Of a stretch of 37,434 bases of DNA, positions 7,733-16,227 are shown piece after piece. The translations under genes were made by a program, and so were the position numbers. The notes below the pieces were generated by a model. The model ran no database searches, was not told where the DNA came from, and saw nothing but the letters and a program-made list of their open reading frames with translations. Source of the DNA: an uncultured Desulfomonile sp. (GTDB lineage: Bacteria; Desulfobacterota; Desulfomonilia; Desulfomonilales; Desulfomonilaceae); assembly GCA_903896745.1 (NCBI GenBank), contig CAITZA010000395.1:1-37434 (forward strand). The letters run 5' to 3'. Numbering within the stretch: position 1 is the stretch's first letter; every line of letters begins with the position of its first letter.

Positions 7733-8868
7733 AGTTTCATTTCCTTGCTGATAATCTCGTTCATAATTTCATAAGTTCCTCCGCCAATAGAGAACAGACG
7801 GGAATCCCGATACAGCCTTTCCACCAGATACTCCCTGCAGTAACCATATCCCCCATGAATTTGCACAGCGTCATAAACCACCCTGTCGCAGGTTGAAGTA
7901 GCAAAGTTTTTGGCCATACATACCTCCTTAAAGGCACGCTGACCATTTGCGATCATTGCGGCCACGCTGTAATTGAATCTTTTTGACGCTTCTATCATTG
8001 TGGCCATTTCTGCGAGCTTGTGACGAGTAACCTGAAAGTCTTTCAACGGACGACCAAAAGCCGATCTCTCCCGAGCGTAGTTTATCGATTTCTCAAGGGC
8101 CATTTCCCCCACCGTCTGGGCTTCGATAGCAAGATACATCCTCTCCCGCTCGAAGTTGCTCATGATGCCCCGGAATCCGGCGTTCTCATCACCCAGGAGA
8201 TTTTCAACCGGAACTTCACAATCGATGAAAGAAAGCTCGGCAGTATCCGAGGCGTGCCAGCCCATCTTTTTTATGTTCCTGGAGACGGTGAAGCCCGGAG
8301 ACCCTTTCTCTATAACAAGGAGGCTAATCCCTTTTGGGCCTGGGCCCCCCGTTCGAACGGCCGTCGTAACAAAATCGGCCCGAGCGCCACTGGTAATAAA
8401 TGTTTTGGATCCGTTCACAACGTATTTGGCGCCGTTTCTTACTGCCCGAGTCTGGAGATTAGCCACATCAGAACCGCCACACGGTTCTGTGATGCCTAGA
8501 ACAGCTATCTTTTCACCCCTCAATACCGGAGGAACATATTTCCTTTTCTGTGACTCGTTTCCCAAAAGAAGAACAGGCGGCAGGGCAATGCTGCAGGAGC
8601 CCAGGCTTGATGCCAGACCCACAGAGCCACATCGGATTATTTCTTCCACATAAACTATCTCGTGGAAGAAATCGCACGGGACCCCACCATACTCCTCAGG
8701 AGATCCCATCCCAAGGAACCCCGCTGCGCCGGCTTTTTCATACAGTTCTCTCGGGAAAAACTCCCCGGTCTCCCACTCATCAACATGCGGCAATATCTCG
8801 CGCGCCACGAATTTCCTTACAGCCTCACGGAGCATAGTGTGCGATTCAGTGAAATAGTTTTCGAACAT
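7729..8868 (-). CDS. Acyl-CoA dehydrogenase (isovaleryl/long-chain type active site)
   Basis: The 379-residue flavoenzyme introduces a 2,3-double bond into an acyl-CoA and passes electrons to ETF. The FAD/substrate motif is GITEPCGGSD (125-134), followed by GSKTFITSG and the C-terminal QIHGGYGYCREY. The usual catalytic Glu site in IYEGT is replaced by Gly (SIGGGTYEI, Gly363). A Glu-Arg pair stands in NFERERMYLA (residues 239-248), where isovaleryl- and long-chain-type dehydrogenases carry their base on helix G, so Glu242 is the likely base. The start ATG 8868 is preceded by CAGGAAACAA. It is separated from the upstream 601-residue paralogue by 124 bases and overlaps the PHP gene. Confidence 0.92.
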   Translation of the reverse strand: MFENYFTESHTMLREAVRKFVAREILPHVDEWETGEFFPRELYEKAGAAGFLGMGSPEEYGGVPCDFFHEIVYVEEIIRCGSVGLASSLGSCSIALPPVLLLGNESQKRKYVPPVLRGEKIAVLGITEPCGGSDVANLQTRAVRNGAKYVVNGSKTFITSGARADFVTTAVRTGGPGPKGISLLVIEKGSPGFTVSRNIKKMGWHASDTAELSFIDCEVPVENLLGDENAGFRGIMSNFERERMYLAIEAQTVGEMALEKSINYARERSAFGRPLKDFQVTRHKLAEMATMIEASKRFNYSVAAMIANGQRAFKEVCMAKNFATSTCDRVVYDAVQIHGGYGYCREYLVERLYRDSRLFSIGGGTYEIMNEIISKEMKL

Positions 8869-8992
8869 TTGTTTCCTGTAAAATCACTTCAATTCGGTAA
8901 AGATCATGATCAGGTTGTCACTTTAACGATCAACTGCAAACCATGTGATTGAGACCTGTGGATGTGTGATCATTACGTTCATGGTGGAAATT

Positions 8993-10798
8993 TCACATAC
9001 ATGCTTCGGGTATTTGTGAAGCGCTCATATCCTTTAATTGAAACATCCTGTATCTGGAAAATATGTTAGGCAGAAAATTTCTAATGTAATAACGTGCTGT
9101 TAATATCTTGCCCTGATAAAAGGACTGATATGGGCTTGCGGAATTGGCGCTCCTGATTTTTTCCATGGCTATTCGCGTCTGTTCAAGAAACAAATGAGAA
9201 ATGGCCAGTTCGGCGCAACAATCCAGAAACCGGGTTGACAGGAGGCATGCCAGTGTTCTGTCGTCAGAAAAGACGAATTTCTCAAGGTCCTGGGCCATCT
9301 TATTCACCAGATTGGCGGCCTCTTTCAGCAAATGCAGGTCGTCATAAGTCTCGGGGCTGGTTTCATCCTGATTTATGAACTCATCTATTTCAGAAAGCCA
9401 CTCCCTGAACGCCAGCCTTTTTTGTGCCGGAATTTTTCGTGAGATCAGGTCGATAGACTGGATGTAATTTGTTCCGTCCCATATTGAGAGTATTTTGCAA
9501 TCACGCGTGTATTGCTCAACAGGGTATTCCCTGGAATAACCGTATCCTCCCATTATCTGGATACCCTCCCGCCCCATTTCGAAAATTCTGTCAGAGCAGT
9601 AGGCTTTAACAATTGGTGTGAAAAGCTCGACCCGCCGGCTTGCTACAGCTCGCTCAGAAGCGTCAGGACTCCATCTGGATACGTCTTCCCAAAAGTAGGT
9701 TTTGTAAACCAGCGCCCGCATGCCTTCAGTAAGGGCTTTGAGGTTCATTAACATCCGTCTGACATCCGGGTGTTGAATGATTGGAACGCGATCCCGACTG
9801 GACTCGCCGAAAAGAGTCCCCTGAATTCTGTTTTTGGCGTATTCAAGAACATTGGCATAGATGTTGGCGCCAAAAGCTACCGATTCGAGGCCAACTGCGA
9901 GTCTGGCGACATTCACCATCTGAAACATGTATGCCAGCCCTTTGCCCTGCTCCCCCACTAGACGACCGAGACATTCCCGGTTTTCGCCATAATTCATAAC
10001 ACAAGTAGCCGAGCCGTTCAGCCCCATCTTATGCTCTATTCCAGCGCAGATAACTCCGTTGGGATCGCCGAGTGAGCCATCATCATTTACCCATATTTTG
10101 GGGACGGCAAACAGGGAAACGCCTTTTGCGCCTGCCGGGGCCCCTTCTATGCGAGCCAGAACAAGGTGTATAATGTTTTCTGCCAGATCATGATCCCCGG
10201 ATGTTATGAATATTTTGGATCCCCTGATTTTGTAATAGTTATCGAAGGGGTAAGCGCGGGTGGAAACCATGTGAGCGTCTGAACCAGAATCAGGTTCAGT
10301 AAGGCACATGCATGCGCCCCAATCACCAGAATACAGTTTTTCAAGAAAAAGCCTCCTCTGGTCCTGAGAACCAAAAGCTTCTATGAGACCTCCAATTCCT
10401 GCCCCCATCCCTGAGTAACACGCAAAAGAAAAATTGGCGCTCATGAAGAATTCTGTGGCCGCCTCAGCTACAACCAAAGGTAATCCCTGTCCATTAAAGT
10501 CCGGATTTTGGCTTAATGCAAACCAGCCCCCATCCTTAAAAACCTTCCAACATCTCTTGAATGAAACCGGCGCATAAACTCTTCCATCTTCGAAGCGGCA
10601 ACCGTTTCTATCAGCTTCCTGAAACGTTGGAGCGATGACATTAAACGCTATTTTCTGAGCCTCATCGAGCGCCATGTCGAAGTCAGTAATCTGAAAATCA
10701 GAAAAAATGGGAAATTCCAGAAGCTTGTGTATCTTTATGTGCTCTTTGAGAACGAATTTTACGTCTCGGTCATCACGTTTGTAGAAATTGGCAGACAT
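8993..10798 (-). CDS. Large acyl-CoA dehydrogenase, DmdC-like, with extra C-terminal domain
   Basis: This 601-residue protein belongs to the long acyl-CoA dehydrogenase group, with an acyl-CoA dehydrogenase core of about 460 residues and a C-terminal helical extension. Visible motifs are CLTEPDSGSDAHM, GSKIFITSGDHD, GIQIMGGYGYSREYPVEQ and SIWDGTNYIQSIDL. In the last motif the family normally has Glu (YEGTN) as catalytic base; here the residue is Asp441. Family members act on unusual acyl-CoAs such as 3-methylmercaptopropionyl-CoA, and substrates here are unknown. AAGGA seven bases before ATG 10798 supports the start. It follows the short DUF35 gene after 33 bases in the same array. Confidence 0.88.
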   Translation of the reverse strand: MSANFYKRDDRDVKFVLKEHIKIHKLLEFPIFSDFQITDFDMALDEAQKIAFNVIAPTFQEADRNGCRFEDGRVYAPVSFKRCWKVFKDGGWFALSQNPDFNGQGLPLVVAEAATEFFMSANFSFACYSGMGAGIGGLIEAFGSQDQRRLFLEKLYSGDWGACMCLTEPDSGSDAHMVSTRAYPFDNYYKIRGSKIFITSGDHDLAENIIHLVLARIEGAPAGAKGVSLFAVPKIWVNDDGSLGDPNGVICAGIEHKMGLNGSATCVMNYGENRECLGRLVGEQGKGLAYMFQMVNVARLAVGLESVAFGANIYANVLEYAKNRIQGTLFGESSRDRVPIIQHPDVRRMLMNLKALTEGMRALVYKTYFWEDVSRWSPDASERAVASRRVELFTPIVKAYCSDRIFEMGREGIQIMGGYGYSREYPVEQYTRDCKILSIWDGTNYIQSIDLISRKIPAQKRLAFREWLSEIDEFINQDETSPETYDDLHLLKEAANLVNKMAQDLEKFVFSDDRTLACLLSTRFLDCCAELAISHLFLEQTRIAMEKIRSANSASPYQSFYQGKILTARYYIRNFLPNIFSRYRMFQLKDMSASQIPEACM

Positions 10799-10831
10799 GC
10801 TGGTTTCCTTGAAATCAGGACTATTTTAAGC

Positions 10832-11302
10832 TCAATAACTGTCGAGTGGTTCAAAGTGATCTATGTCGAGTATGTTTCCATTCCTTTTATTCGCAAACAC
10901 AGGTCTGAGTCGCATTCCCGGGGCAAGCTTCTGAAAATCAACTCCATCAACGAAGTGAACCATGGAGGTGTCGGCGCCATCCAGTTTGATTATTCCGTAA
11001 ACGAAGGGGGCCTTCCTTGGATGGACTGGTTCCCTGTATTTCACAATGGTAAAAGTCTCCAAAGTTCCAAGCGGCCCGATTTCTGTCAGATTCTCAAGTG
11101 ACAGCACGGAAAAACATCTTCCACATGTTGATCTGGGGGGCCAGAAGACCTTGTTGCATTTTTCGCATCTGGCCCCAACGATCTTTTGTTCATCCCGCAG
11201 TCTTACAAAAAAATAGCTTCCCATTAGTCCGGCAAAATATCTGCTATGGGCGACAATGCGTTGATCAGATTCAAAGGTTCCGTAATCATGCTCCGGGTTC
11301 AT
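10832..11302 (-). CDS. DUF35 Zn-ribbon/OB-fold protein, short class (minus-arm copy)
   Basis: The 156-residue protein has an N-terminal helix, a rubredoxin-like zinc ribbon (Cys46, Cys49, Cys60, Cys63; CEKC and CGRC) and a C-terminal OB fold with FVYGIIKLDGAD. DUF35 proteins act as partners of thiolase-fold enzymes, for example in BbsAB, archaeal acetoacetyl-CoA thiolase/HMG-CoA synthase and the Ltp2 sterol aldolase. There they help bind acyl-CoA. GGAGG precedes ATG 11302, and the gap to the preceding DUF35 gene is 14 bases. It resembles the plus-arm protein at 20502-20960 (same cysteine positions, shared KLDGAD) more than its direct neighbour. Confidence 0.88.
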   Translation of the reverse strand: MNPEHDYGTFESDQRIVAHSRYFAGLMGSYFFVRLRDEQKIVGARCEKCNKVFWPPRSTCGRCFSVLSLENLTEIGPLGTLETFTIVKYREPVHPRKAPFVYGIIKLDGADTSMVHFVDGVDFQKLAPGMRLRPVFANKRNGNILDIDHFEPLDSY

Positions 11303-11316
11303 CCCTAGCCTCCTGA

Positions 11317-11799
11317 TCAGGTTACCGGATCGAAATGGAGAATGTCTCCAAGATCTCCGACTCGATCCTCACGCTCTTTGAGAGCCACTTTCATTCGCAT
11401 TCCTATTCGTATGTGTTCTACAACTGGTTCTACGTTGAGGAAGTGGTCAATTACAGAGTCTGAGCCATCCAGTCTTACGGAACCATAAGCAAAGGGAGGT
11501 TCATGAGGCTTGCCGGTTGTAGGATCAGTTAAAGGCAGATACATGATGGTGAAGCCAACTAGTGTCCCTTCATTCCCCAGTTCGATCCAGTCAGAGTTTT
11601 TTACATGGCATACGGCGCAAACAATTCGTGGAGGTAGTTGAACGCGATTGCATAGTGGACACCTGATGCCGTAGAACTTACCATTATCCCTGAGTTCCGT
11701 CAGAAATCTGGTCATATATTTTCCCGCCGCGAATCTATACGGAACATCGACGACCATGGGTATACTGATTAATTCGACGTTGTCTTTGGCTGATTTCAT
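11317..11799 (-). CDS. DUF35 Zn-ribbon/OB-fold protein, long class (minus-arm copy)
   Basis: The 160-residue protein carries the zinc ribbon cysteines Cys47, Cys50, Cys61 and Cys64, then an OB fold. It has a longer N-terminus (VPYRFAAGKY) and an extra loop DPTTGKPHEPPFAYG, both shared with the plus-arm protein at 23308-23793 (VDPNTGEQRPIPYTYG). It therefore forms a separate class from its neighbour at 10832-11302. It starts 17 bases after the type 2 thiolase-like gene, with GAGG upstream of ATG 11799. By family knowledge it should be a structural, acyl-CoA-guiding partner of a thiolase-like subunit. Pairing with the adjacent type 2 protein is inferred from conserved gene order in both arms. 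Confidence 0.88.
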   Translation of the reverse strand: MKSAKDNVELISIPMVVDVPYRFAAGKYMTRFLTELRDNGKFYGIRCPLCNRVQLPPRIVCAVCHVKNSDWIELGNEGTLVGFTIMYLPLTDPTTGKPHEPPFAYGSVRLDGSDSVIDHFLNVEPVVEHIRIGMRMKVALKEREDRVGDLGDILHFDPVT

Positions 11800-11816
11800 C
11801 CTTGGCCTCGCGTTTG

Positions 11817-12989
11817 CTAATCATCCATTGTACCGGATAGGGCGGTCAGCACAGTCCAGTTAGTGCCACCATAGGCTGTGGCCAACGCCCGGCGAATATC
11901 TTTTGAAACAACCTGATGTCCGCCGGCGTCGCCTCTGATCTGAAGAGCGGCCTCCCAAATCCGGAGCATCGCAGAAGCGCCGATACAATTTGTTGATAAG
12001 ACGCCGCCGGAAGGGTTTACCGGTATGGGGCCGTCGATAGCGGTCATGTTGTTTTCGACAAGTTTAAATCCGTCCCCAGGTCTGCATAGCGCCAGGTCCT
12101 CATACCAGACCATCTCAGCCCAGGTCGCAGGCTCATATATTTCGAATACATCGAAATATTTTGAAGGGTCATCTACTCCCAGTTTCCTGTATAAACGCGA
12201 TGCGCTCACCCTGGAAAAGATGGGTTTTTTTGTGGTCACATCCCGCCAGTCGAGTTCGAACTGTTCATTGTGCGCTGTATCCATGGCCCTAATCCAGACG
12301 GGCTTTGCGCATCTGTCACGAGCCGTTTTTTCATCGGCCAGTATCATAGCGCAGGCGCCGTTGGACGCAGGACACATATCAAGCATTCGTATGGGGTAAG
12401 AAAGCATTCGTGAATTGAGCGCATCCTGTATAGAGATGTCGAGCTTAAGGTGGGCATACTCATTTTTTCGGGCGTTTTGACGCGCCTTGACCGCGACCAT
12501 TGCTGAGTGTTCTTCTTTAGCGCCCCATGCGGCCATATAAGAGGTCGCCATCATAGCGAAATACCCCACCGCTGCTCCGGCCAGTGAACGACCAAACAGT
12601 GGGTGAGCCACCCCGCTTAAAATGGCGCCAGTGTCTCCCTCCTCCTGTTTTTCAAATCCCACGCACAGCGCCTTGTTGAACAGACCACTTGCCACATGAT
12701 GAACGCCTGCTCCGACAATGGTGGCCCCGACAGTTCCTCCAGTTGTAATTTTAAGACCAGGCTTTCCATAGGCGCCGCTACCATCGACTAGCCAACAGTC
12801 GGTCATGTGGCACCCTTCGAAAAATTCCATGTTCCCAAACAACACAGAGTCAATTTCGTCGATAGTCATTTGCGCGTCGGCCAATGCCGCCCGCACCGCC
12901 TCATTGACCAACTCCACCTGGTTGACATCATGTCTGCGGGCGGCGTGATGGGTCTGACCGCCACCAATTATCGCGACGTTTTTCCTCAT
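11817..12989 (-). CDS. Thiolase-like protein (SCP-x/Ltp family), type 2, no nucleophilic Cys (minus-arm copy)
   Basis: The 390-residue protein has the thiolase fold signature of the SCP-x/lipid-transfer group: an N-terminal VAIIGGGQT, a mid segment CPASNGACAMIL and PVNPSGGVLS near the end. The nucleophile position in the CSTG motif is Ile81 (ITTGG). The HPxG histidine region reads STNCIGAS, and the C-terminal CGGGxG region is YGGTNWTV. Thiolysis by the usual mechanism is therefore unlikely. Related cysteine-less Ltp2 proteins with DUF35 partners are retro-aldolases. It lies 7 bases after the type 1 gene and 17 bases before a DUF35 gene, suggesting a multi-subunit complex. A non-catalytic subunit role is the main alternative. 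Confidence 0.82.
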   Translation of the reverse strand: MRKNVAIIGGGQTHHAARRHDVNQVELVNEAVRAALADAQMTIDEIDSVLFGNMEFFEGCHMTDCWLVDGSGAYGKPGLKITTGGTVGATIVGAGVHHVASGLFNKALCVGFEKQEEGDTGAILSGVAHPLFGRSLAGAAVGYFAMMATSYMAAWGAKEEHSAMVAVKARQNARKNEYAHLKLDISIQDALNSRMLSYPIRMLDMCPASNGACAMILADEKTARDRCAKPVWIRAMDTAHNEQFELDWRDVTTKKPIFSRVSASRLYRKLGVDDPSKYFDVFEIYEPATWAEMVWYEDLALCRPGDGFKLVENNMTAIDGPIPVNPSGGVLSTNCIGASAMLRIWEAALQIRGDAGGHQVVSKDIRRALATAYGGTNWTVLTALSGTMDD

Positions 12990-12996
12990 CAGGAGC

Positions 12997-14145
12997 CTAC
13001 TCCCTACCCAGAACGATCACGCATTGATGCTGGCCACAAAATCCGCTATGACCCTGCGCAACGGCGATTCTTACGTCCCCAACCTGACGATCCCCCGCTT
13101 CGCCACGGATCTGCAAAGCCGCCTCCGCCACTCTGTTAAGTCCCGCCACATTGGTCGGAACGCCGGCCAGAAGACCGCCAGACGGGTTTACCGGCAAGGC
13201 GCCATCAAAAGATGTAAATCCGCGACAAGTCAGGTCTGCCGCTTCTCCGGAACCGCATATCCCCAATCCTTCGAGCCATAACAATTCTTGATAAGAGAAT
13301 TCGTCCCCGAGTTCCACCAAATCAATTTCGTCACGGGGGTGATCAATTTCCGCCATCCGATAGGCTTGTTCTGCAGCGCTTCGCAAGGCATAACATTCCG
13401 ATAGGTCCCGGTCTCCAAGATAGTGAGCGTCGTAACATGCCCCAACGCCTTTTATCCAGACTGGCTTGTCAGTCACTTTCAATGCCTTTTTTTCAGAGGC
13501 CATCACTATTGCGACTGCTCCATCGCTATCGGGCGCAATGTCCATTTTCCTGATTGGAGAAGAAATGACCGGCGAATCAAGCGCCTGATCGAGTGTGTAG
13601 AAACCCTTGTTGTGAACCCACGGATTTCTTGTGGCGTTGGCAAGGTTTTTTATTACCACCTCAGCGATCTGTTTCTCGGATATGTTGTAGCGGGACATGA
13701 AGCGTTGAGCCTGGAGAGCCGCAGCGGAAGTAAAATCCAGACCCAAAAGCCTTGAATAAATAGGGTCGAAGGCGGTATTATTGACTATGTTACGGTTGGT
13801 TTGGGACATCTTGGTGTGGGCCAGCGCCAATGTGCAATCGAATTCTCCAGAGAGGATTCCTATAGTCGCATAATAAACAGCGGTCGAACCGTCCATGGCC
13901 AGCTTTTCTTCGTTGCGCAAATGACCGCCGATGACGTCTGTAATGCCGATATTGGATATGGTTTGGCCATCCCAGATGTCGTGTGAACAACTAACAGCGT
14001 TGTCTATGTCGGCTTCAACCGAAAGCCCGGTTGATTCAAGCACAAGAGAAATTGCCTCATAAGCAAGTTCAGCGTAATTGACATCTGGTCTTTTCGGAGA
14101 GAAAACCGTCTGGGCAACCCCCACTATGGCAACCCTTTCCGACAT
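12997..14145 (-). CDS. Thiolase-like protein (SCP-x/Ltp family), type 1, no nucleophilic Cys (minus-arm copy)
   Basis: The 382-residue protein starts with VAIVGVAQT and shows the SCP-x-like features APDSDGAVAIVMA, LGDEFSYQELLWLEGLGICG and PVNPSGGLLA. The nucleophilic cysteine is absent: the site reads LAMDGSTA (Leu82). The HPxGATG histidine is lost in AGVPTNVAG. The C-terminus has FCGQHQC with Cys370 and Cys375, shared with the plus-arm type 1 protein. The type 1 signature YLGDRDL is also shared. A GTG directly after the thiolase stop is in frame, but ATG 14145 has AGGTGG at the right distance. The reaction is unknown; an aldolase or a thiolase-like partner subunit is plausible. Confidence 0.82.
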   Translation of the reverse strand: MSERVAIVGVAQTVFSPKRPDVNYAELAYEAISLVLESTGLSVEADIDNAVSCSHDIWDGQTISNIGITDVIGGHLRNEEKLAMDGSTAVYYATIGILSGEFDCTLALAHTKMSQTNRNIVNNTAFDPIYSRLLGLDFTSAAALQAQRFMSRYNISEKQIAEVVIKNLANATRNPWVHNKGFYTLDQALDSPVISSPIRKMDIAPDSDGAVAIVMASEKKALKVTDKPVWIKGVGACYDAHYLGDRDLSECYALRSAAEQAYRMAEIDHPRDEIDLVELGDEFSYQELLWLEGLGICGSGEAADLTCRGFTSFDGALPVNPSGGLLAGVPTNVAGLNRVAEAALQIRGEAGDRQVGDVRIAVAQGHSGFCGQHQCVIVLGRE

Positions 14146-14154
14146 TCCAGCCAC

Positions 14155-15339
14155 CTATATCCTCTCGAAGATAGTCGCAATGCCTTGTCCACCCCCGATG
14201 CAAAGGGTGGCCATCCCATAACGTCCCTTGTTTCTGGCTAATTGTCGAAGAACAGCTAGAGTCAATCGACCTCCTGACATACCGTTCGGATGACCGAATG
14301 CAATAGCCCCCCCGTTTGGATTCCATTTTTCAGATTCGACTAAATGTCCTTCATCTTTCAAAACTTTCATTACCGCAAGAGTCTGCGACGCAAACGCTTC
14401 ATTGCACTCCACGACATCCATGTCCCGAAGAGACAGGCCGGTTTTTTCCAAAACCTTCCCTATCGCTTTCAGCGGAGCTATTCCCATATATTTTGGCTCT
14501 GACCCGCTTAATGCGCATGCGACAAAGCGTCCCAAAGGATGAAGGTTCAATTGAGCGCATTTGCGTGACTCCATCATGAGCAACGCTACCGCTCCGTCAT
14601 TCATCCCCGAGGAATTACCCGCTGTGACAGACCCGTCTTTTTGAAAAGCCGGTTTCAGTGACGCCAGTGTTGTGAGGGATGTGGGGCGTGGGCGCTCATC
14701 CCGCTCAAAAATTGTAGAATTCCCTTTAGCCTGACGAACTGTAACAGGGATTATCTCATCATCGAAAAATCCGGCGTCAATTGCCGCAAGCGCCTTCTGA
14801 TGGCTTTCAAATGCGTAAAGGTCCTGCTGTTCGCGGGAAATATCAAAGTCCCTGGCCAATATTTCTGCGATCGCGCCCATGGGAAGGTTGGTTTCATGGT
14901 CCGGCCCAACTTCACGTGTGATCCAGTCTGGAGGCGTCAGGGAAAAAGGTTTTTTTTGTCTCTCCATAAGGTAAGGCTGTGTACTCCAACTCTCACAACC
15001 ACCGGCAATGTAAGCTTCGCCGAATCCTGCAACTATACTGGCGGCGACCGAGTTGACGCTTTGAAGTGATGAGCCGCATTGCCTTTCAACGGTTTGACCT
15101 GTGACCTCAACCGGAAAACCGGCTTTCAGGACAGCCCAACGCGCGATATTAACGGCAGCGTTATTTGAGCAGGCATGACCAATGACGACGTCTTCAATGA
15201 ACGCGGGGTCAATGCCAACCTTTTTTACGAGCCCTTCAAGAACAATGGCCGCAAGCTCTTCCGGTCGAAAACCTGAAAGTGATCCACCCATTTTCCCGAT
15301 TGGAGTCCTGACTCCCTCAACTATTAAAGCTTCGTTCAT
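14155..15339 (-). CDS. Thiolase (acetyl-CoA C-acyltransferase)
   Basis: This 394-residue enzyme is a canonical thiolase cleaving 3-oxoacyl-CoA with CoA to acetyl-CoA and a shortened acyl-CoA, or the reverse. The acyl-carrying cysteine is Cys88 (RQCGSSLQ), followed by NEAFASQ, the catalytic His350 (FGHPNGMSGG) and Cys380 (CIGGGQG). The length matches the family. AAAGG precedes ATG 15339. It lies between enoyl-CoA hydratase and the type 1 thiolase-like gene with tight spacing, so it belongs to the minus-strand beta-oxidation array. The contrast with its cysteine-less neighbours shows that ordinary thiolysis is already covered in this operon. Confidence 0.93.
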   Translation of the reverse strand: MNEALIVEGVRTPIGKMGGSLSGFRPEELAAIVLEGLVKKVGIDPAFIEDVVIGHACSNNAAVNIARWAVLKAGFPVEVTGQTVERQCGSSLQSVNSVAASIVAGFGEAYIAGGCESWSTQPYLMERQKKPFSLTPPDWITREVGPDHETNLPMGAIAEILARDFDISREQQDLYAFESHQKALAAIDAGFFDDEIIPVTVRQAKGNSTIFERDERPRPTSLTTLASLKPAFQKDGSVTAGNSSGMNDGAVALLMMESRKCAQLNLHPLGRFVACALSGSEPKYMGIAPLKAIGKVLEKTGLSLRDMDVVECNEAFASQTLAVMKVLKDEGHLVESEKWNPNGGAIAFGHPNGMSGGRLTLAVLRQLARNKGRYGMATLCIGGGQGIATIFERI

Positions 15340-15391
15340 GTCTATACCTTTGCGAGGCGTTCATTAATCAGATAAGATAGCCTTGGCGCCG

Positions 15392-16177
15392 TTATCGACC
15401 TTTAAAGGAAGGTTTTCTTTTTTCCAGGAATGCTTTCATACCTTCCACGCGGTCTTCAGACCCAAAACATAGTGAAAAACATTTGGATTCAAAACTCAGA
15501 CCGGTGTTTAAATCCGTCTGCATTCCGCCGTTGATTGACTCCTTGGCCATGTGCAAGGCAACCGGACTTTTGGATGCGATTTTCTGTGATAACTCCAACA
15601 CCGCCATGTCCAGCTCATTTTTAGGAACAACTCTATTGACCAGCCCGATACGATAGGCCTCCTGGGCGTCTATGTGTGAGCCTGTGAGTATGAGTTCCTT
15701 GGCTCTACCCATGCCAATCAAGCGAGGCAATCTCTGGGTCCCACCATAACCGGGGATAATGCCAAGTCGTATTTCGGGCAGACCGAATATCGCATCCTCA
15801 GAAGCGATCCGAATATCGCAACATAAGGCAAGTTCGGTTCCCCCACCCAGTGCCAGTCCGTTGACCCGTGCAATAACCGGTTTAGGAAAATTCTCTATAC
15901 GGTTACATACCTGCTGACCCGAGGGAACCTCGGTCAAGGTCTCAACATAGCCGGTAGCCTCAGCCATGATGGAAATGTCCCCCCCCGACACGAATGCCCT
16001 TTCCCCAGCGCCGGTCAGCGTTACTACACGGATACTGTCGTCCATCCGTATTTCGTCAAGGGCATGGTCTATTTCCATCATGGTTTGGAAGCGGATCGCA
16101 TTAAGAACCTGGGGCCTATCCACGGTTATGGTAGCAATGTGATCCTGTTTCGTCAGGTATATGTCTTGATAACTCAT
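15392..16177 (-). CDS. Enoyl-CoA hydratase (crotonase family)
   Basis: The 261-residue enzyme hydrates trans-2-enoyl-CoA to 3-hydroxyacyl-CoA. Both catalytic glutamates of true hydratases are in place: Glu115 in ALGGGTELALCCD and Glu135 in GLPEIRLGIIPGYGGTQR. The oxyanion-hole segment SGGDI is near residue 64. The length is normal for the family. The ribosome binding site is AGGGG, 8-9 bases before ATG 16177. It is second in the minus array, about 50 bases after the 3-hydroxyacyl-CoA dehydrogenase gene, and together they form the central part of beta-oxidation. Confidence 0.93.
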   Translation of the reverse strand: MSYQDIYLTKQDHIATITVDRPQVLNAIRFQTMMEIDHALDEIRMDDSIRVVTLTGAGERAFVSGGDISIMAEATGYVETLTEVPSGQQVCNRIENFPKPVIARVNGLALGGGTELALCCDIRIASEDAIFGLPEIRLGIIPGYGGTQRLPRLIGMGRAKELILTGSHIDAQEAYRIGLVNRVVPKNELDMAVLELSQKIASKSPVALHMAKESINGGMQTDLNTGLSFESKCFSLCFGSEDRVEGMKAFLEKRKPSFKGR

Positions 16178-16227
16178 TGAAGAACCCCTGAAAATAATCC
16201 TGATTCAGCTAGCGCGAAATTACGAGC

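Noticed and set aside
7759-7767. GTTCATAAT matching the proposed operator
   Set aside because: It is inside the acyl-CoA dehydrogenase coding sequence and is explained by codons; it shows that 9-base matches occur by chance.
8976-8982. CGTTCAT between the two acyl-CoA dehydrogenase genes
   Set aside because: Only 7 bases match the operator half-site and there is no palindrome, so it is not listed as a site.
11312-11321. Perfect palindrome CCTGATCAGG
   Set aside because: It is formed by the stop and ribosome binding site of neighbouring genes, so its symmetry is probably incidental.
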